A stretch of DNA of 10,088 nucleotides from Ophiostoma sp. CBS 140.51. Taxonomy: Eukaryota > Ascomycota > Sordariomycetes > Ophiostomatales > Ophiostomataceae. A program made the position numbers and the translations under genes. Of this stretch, positions 8,481 to 10,088 are shown piece by piece. Location of the stretch: positions 1 to 10,088 of the forward strand of contig JANSLP010000584.1 of assembly GCA_029298735.1 (NCBI GenBank), in the 5' to 3' direction. The notes under the pieces are model-generated. The model ran no database searches. It was given only the letters and a program-made list of their open reading frames with translations, and had not been told where the DNA came from. Position 1 is the stretch's first letter. Each line of letters begins with the position of its first letter.

Positions 8481-9305
8481 TCTACCCCACCTTTTCAGAC
8501 CCAAACCCCGGAGCTCCAGAAACCTTTGGCCCGAAAGCCCACTGTCCCACTGTAAATGATGTAAAGTTAGCAATCAGATCCCACTGGAGCCCACTGTAAT
8601 ACTTCGTGCGGACTGTGCCCGGTGGGGTTTTTGCTGGGGACTTTCCCGGGTCGCTGGATCTGTAGAGCGTCACTTTATCCTTGGGGGACGTCACGAGCGA
8701 CAGGTTCACATGCTTTTTTATCCCGCACCATATACGACGTACACAAGCTCTCCCGTCCCGTCTCCCCGCCCCTTTTCTCGATTCTTGGCCGTGGTTTCGA
8801 TCGATTCTCTTCTGGAAGGCTGGCCATCTCATTACGTCGCAGCCCTCCGTTTCAAAAAGGTCCAACTTTGCTGAAATAATGGGAGGAGAAGAGATGAGCT
8901 GTAATGGGCATAATTAGGTCAGACTCTATTCCATTGTCTTTGTTCTTCACTCGACATCCGGTGGTCCTTTTGTCCACTTTCTACGGCGTCTTCGATCAAT
9001 AAATTTGCCGAAAGAGGGTGCCGTTGTCAGGCAGACCTTGGAAAACGGGATGTAAAACAGTCACCAGCCAAGAATGACCACGATTCGATTTGCCCCTTTT
9101 TTGGCTCGTTTTGCAAGATCAAGAACACATCCACGTCCGTGATGGCAATAAAACACAAGTGCCGTATATATGTGCTTGATTTCTTAGAGAGGAACACGAG
9201 AATTGAGGCCAAACACACAGTCAGCGACTTACTCCGAATTGAGACGGTGCTTGCGACGACCACTTCTAAGAAACCCGACTCGAAACTCGGCAAGGTCCTT
9301 TTGTA
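7786..9305 (+). repeat. Three dispersed copies of GGTCCTTTTGT
   Basis: The exact 11-mer GGTCCTTTTGT lies at 7788-7798, 8963-8973 and 9294-9304, all on the plus strand within about 1.5 kb. The first and third extend to an identical 14-mer, AAGGTCCTTTTGTA (7786-7799 and 9292-9305). The flanks otherwise differ, so this is not a simple duplication. Confidence 0.7.
7935..7965. repeat. Inverted repeat GCTTCAA/TTGAAGC with HSE-like half
   Basis: Arms GCTTCAA (7938-7944) and TTGAAGC (7959-7965) flank a 14-nt loop. The left side contains GAAGCTTC (7935-7942), two correctly spaced heat-shock-element units. A third TTC at 7929-7931 is offset by one base from the ideal spacing. Confidence 0.4.
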
Positions 9306-9440
9306 TGGCGCCAGAACAACGCCAAAGGATACCAGACGACTCCAGGAATGGGGAAGCAAAATAGCTCGTATCAAACACCAACACAACGAAAACTGCCCGC
9401 CGGCTTTGCTTCTGCCGAAAGTTCGCCAGCTATAGTTTGA
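8481..9440. other. Stretch with medium-length open frames, no recognised gene
   Basis: Open frames here are a little longer than in neighbouring DNA: minus 8865-8482 (127 codons), minus 9386-9027 (119 codons) and plus 9139-9435 (98 codons). The last reads fairly protein-like (IYVLDFLERNTRIEAKH), but its third codon positions lack the G/C preference of LSB5 and I know no matching family. A decayed gene is possible but not shown. Confidence 0.35.
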
Positions 9441-10088
9441 CGTGATCGCTCAGCTTTCCCCGCGGCGGCGAATGTTGATTTGTTTCTCTTCTCCTATTAT
9501 TCTCCCTGTCACGGAGAAGTCCATTCACCAACAAGCGTCTTCTCCTATATGTAAAAGGAACGGTAATTGACATATACACGCCGGTCTCGTAAGGCACATC
9601 TTGGCGATTCAGGTAGGTTCGTACGCCGTACGGAGTACACAGTAGGTCATCACATGCATGGTAAAATACATATCTTTAGGAAAGACAAATTCAATCGAGT
9701 CATAGCAAGTAAAGGTAATTAGATAATAAACTTTTAGAATTTTTTTCTCGTTTGTTCTTTTCTTTATATGTTGTCCTTTCCTATGGAGAAAGAGCAAAAG
9801 AACACAAAAAATATTGGTAATCGTTAACAAAAATCAGTAAAAGCTCGCTTGGTGTTTTTGGGGCCTTAATCGGCCACAGGTTTTCTCTTTTCTGGCTTTT
9901 TTGACAGTGACTTTTTGGCTTTTTGGATCGCTTTTGTGTGTTTCCTTCCAAGAGGTAATGAAAAGACAGGCAAAGAAAAGAAAGCAAACATGAATAGAGA
10001 ATAAAGATAGTAAAAGCAATCTGGTATCAACGATGGGCTTGCAAAGGCGAGAGAAAAGAATAACAGTGGTGATGCCAGTAATGGTGTT
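9441..10088. other. A/T-rich gene-free right end
   Basis: No gene is seen. The 9650-9840 part is A/T-rich. At about 9894-9938 there is a T-rich tract with repeated GGCTTTTT-like units. Frames here give Lys/Phe/Leu-rich peptides typical of chance A/T-rich translation. This could be leader or promoter DNA of a gene beyond the window, but nothing shows it. Confidence 0.4.
9621..9638. repeat. GTAC-CCGTACGG-GTAC near-palindrome, copy 2
   Basis: GTACGCCGTACGGAGTAC is self-complementary except for one mismatched position pair. It includes TACGGAGTA, the reverse complement of TACTCCGTA, at 9629-9637, and shares its architecture with the element at 745-762. Confidence 0.6.

Noticed and set aside
8482..8865. 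127-codon minus-strand frame as a gene
   Set aside because: No recognisable motif, overlapping frames of similar length on both strands, and no clear splice sites linking it to neighbouring frames.

Overview
The window looks like nuclear DNA of a filamentous ascomycete (Pezizomycotina, most likely a sordariomycete). The support is one clearly recognisable gene that has a short fungal-type intron (GTATGT donor, CTAAC branch site, TAG acceptor) and mostly G or C at third codon positions. The rest is long stretches with no recognisable gene. The genus cannot be fixed from the sequence. The scattered TACTCCGTAC motifs are, from memory, common in some Hypocreales genomes, and that is weak evidence.

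Layout. Positions 1-1940 hold no recognisable gene; they contain several TACTCCGTA-type motifs (including a 7-bp tandem array at 1023-1046), two palindromes and a TATA-like site at 1889-1895. Positions 2182-3732 on the minus strand are a two-exon gene for a 482-residue VHS plus GAT domain protein of the LSB5 family, an endocytosis and actin-patch adaptor. Its first exon codes for only four residues. A possible poly(A) signal lies about 240 bp past its stop, at 1941-1946. Positions 3733-4060 are its leader and promoter region. Positions 4061-10088 hold no gene I can recognise on either strand. They contain short repeats, palindromes, purine-rich tracts and a few transcription-factor-like sites (CRE, MCB/SCB), which suits intergenic or regulatory DNA, or untranslated RNA of genes beyond the window.

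With one confident gene, no pathway can be built from the neighbourhood. I found no tRNA, rRNA, CRISPR array, recognisable transposase, reverse transcriptase or secondary-metabolite gene. Nothing here convincingly shows a new biological system. The items most worth checking are the repeated short elements (GTAC-CCGTACGG-GTAC near-palindromes and three exact copies of GGTCCTTTTGT), the 18-bp perfect palindrome, and the unexplained length of the gene-free region.
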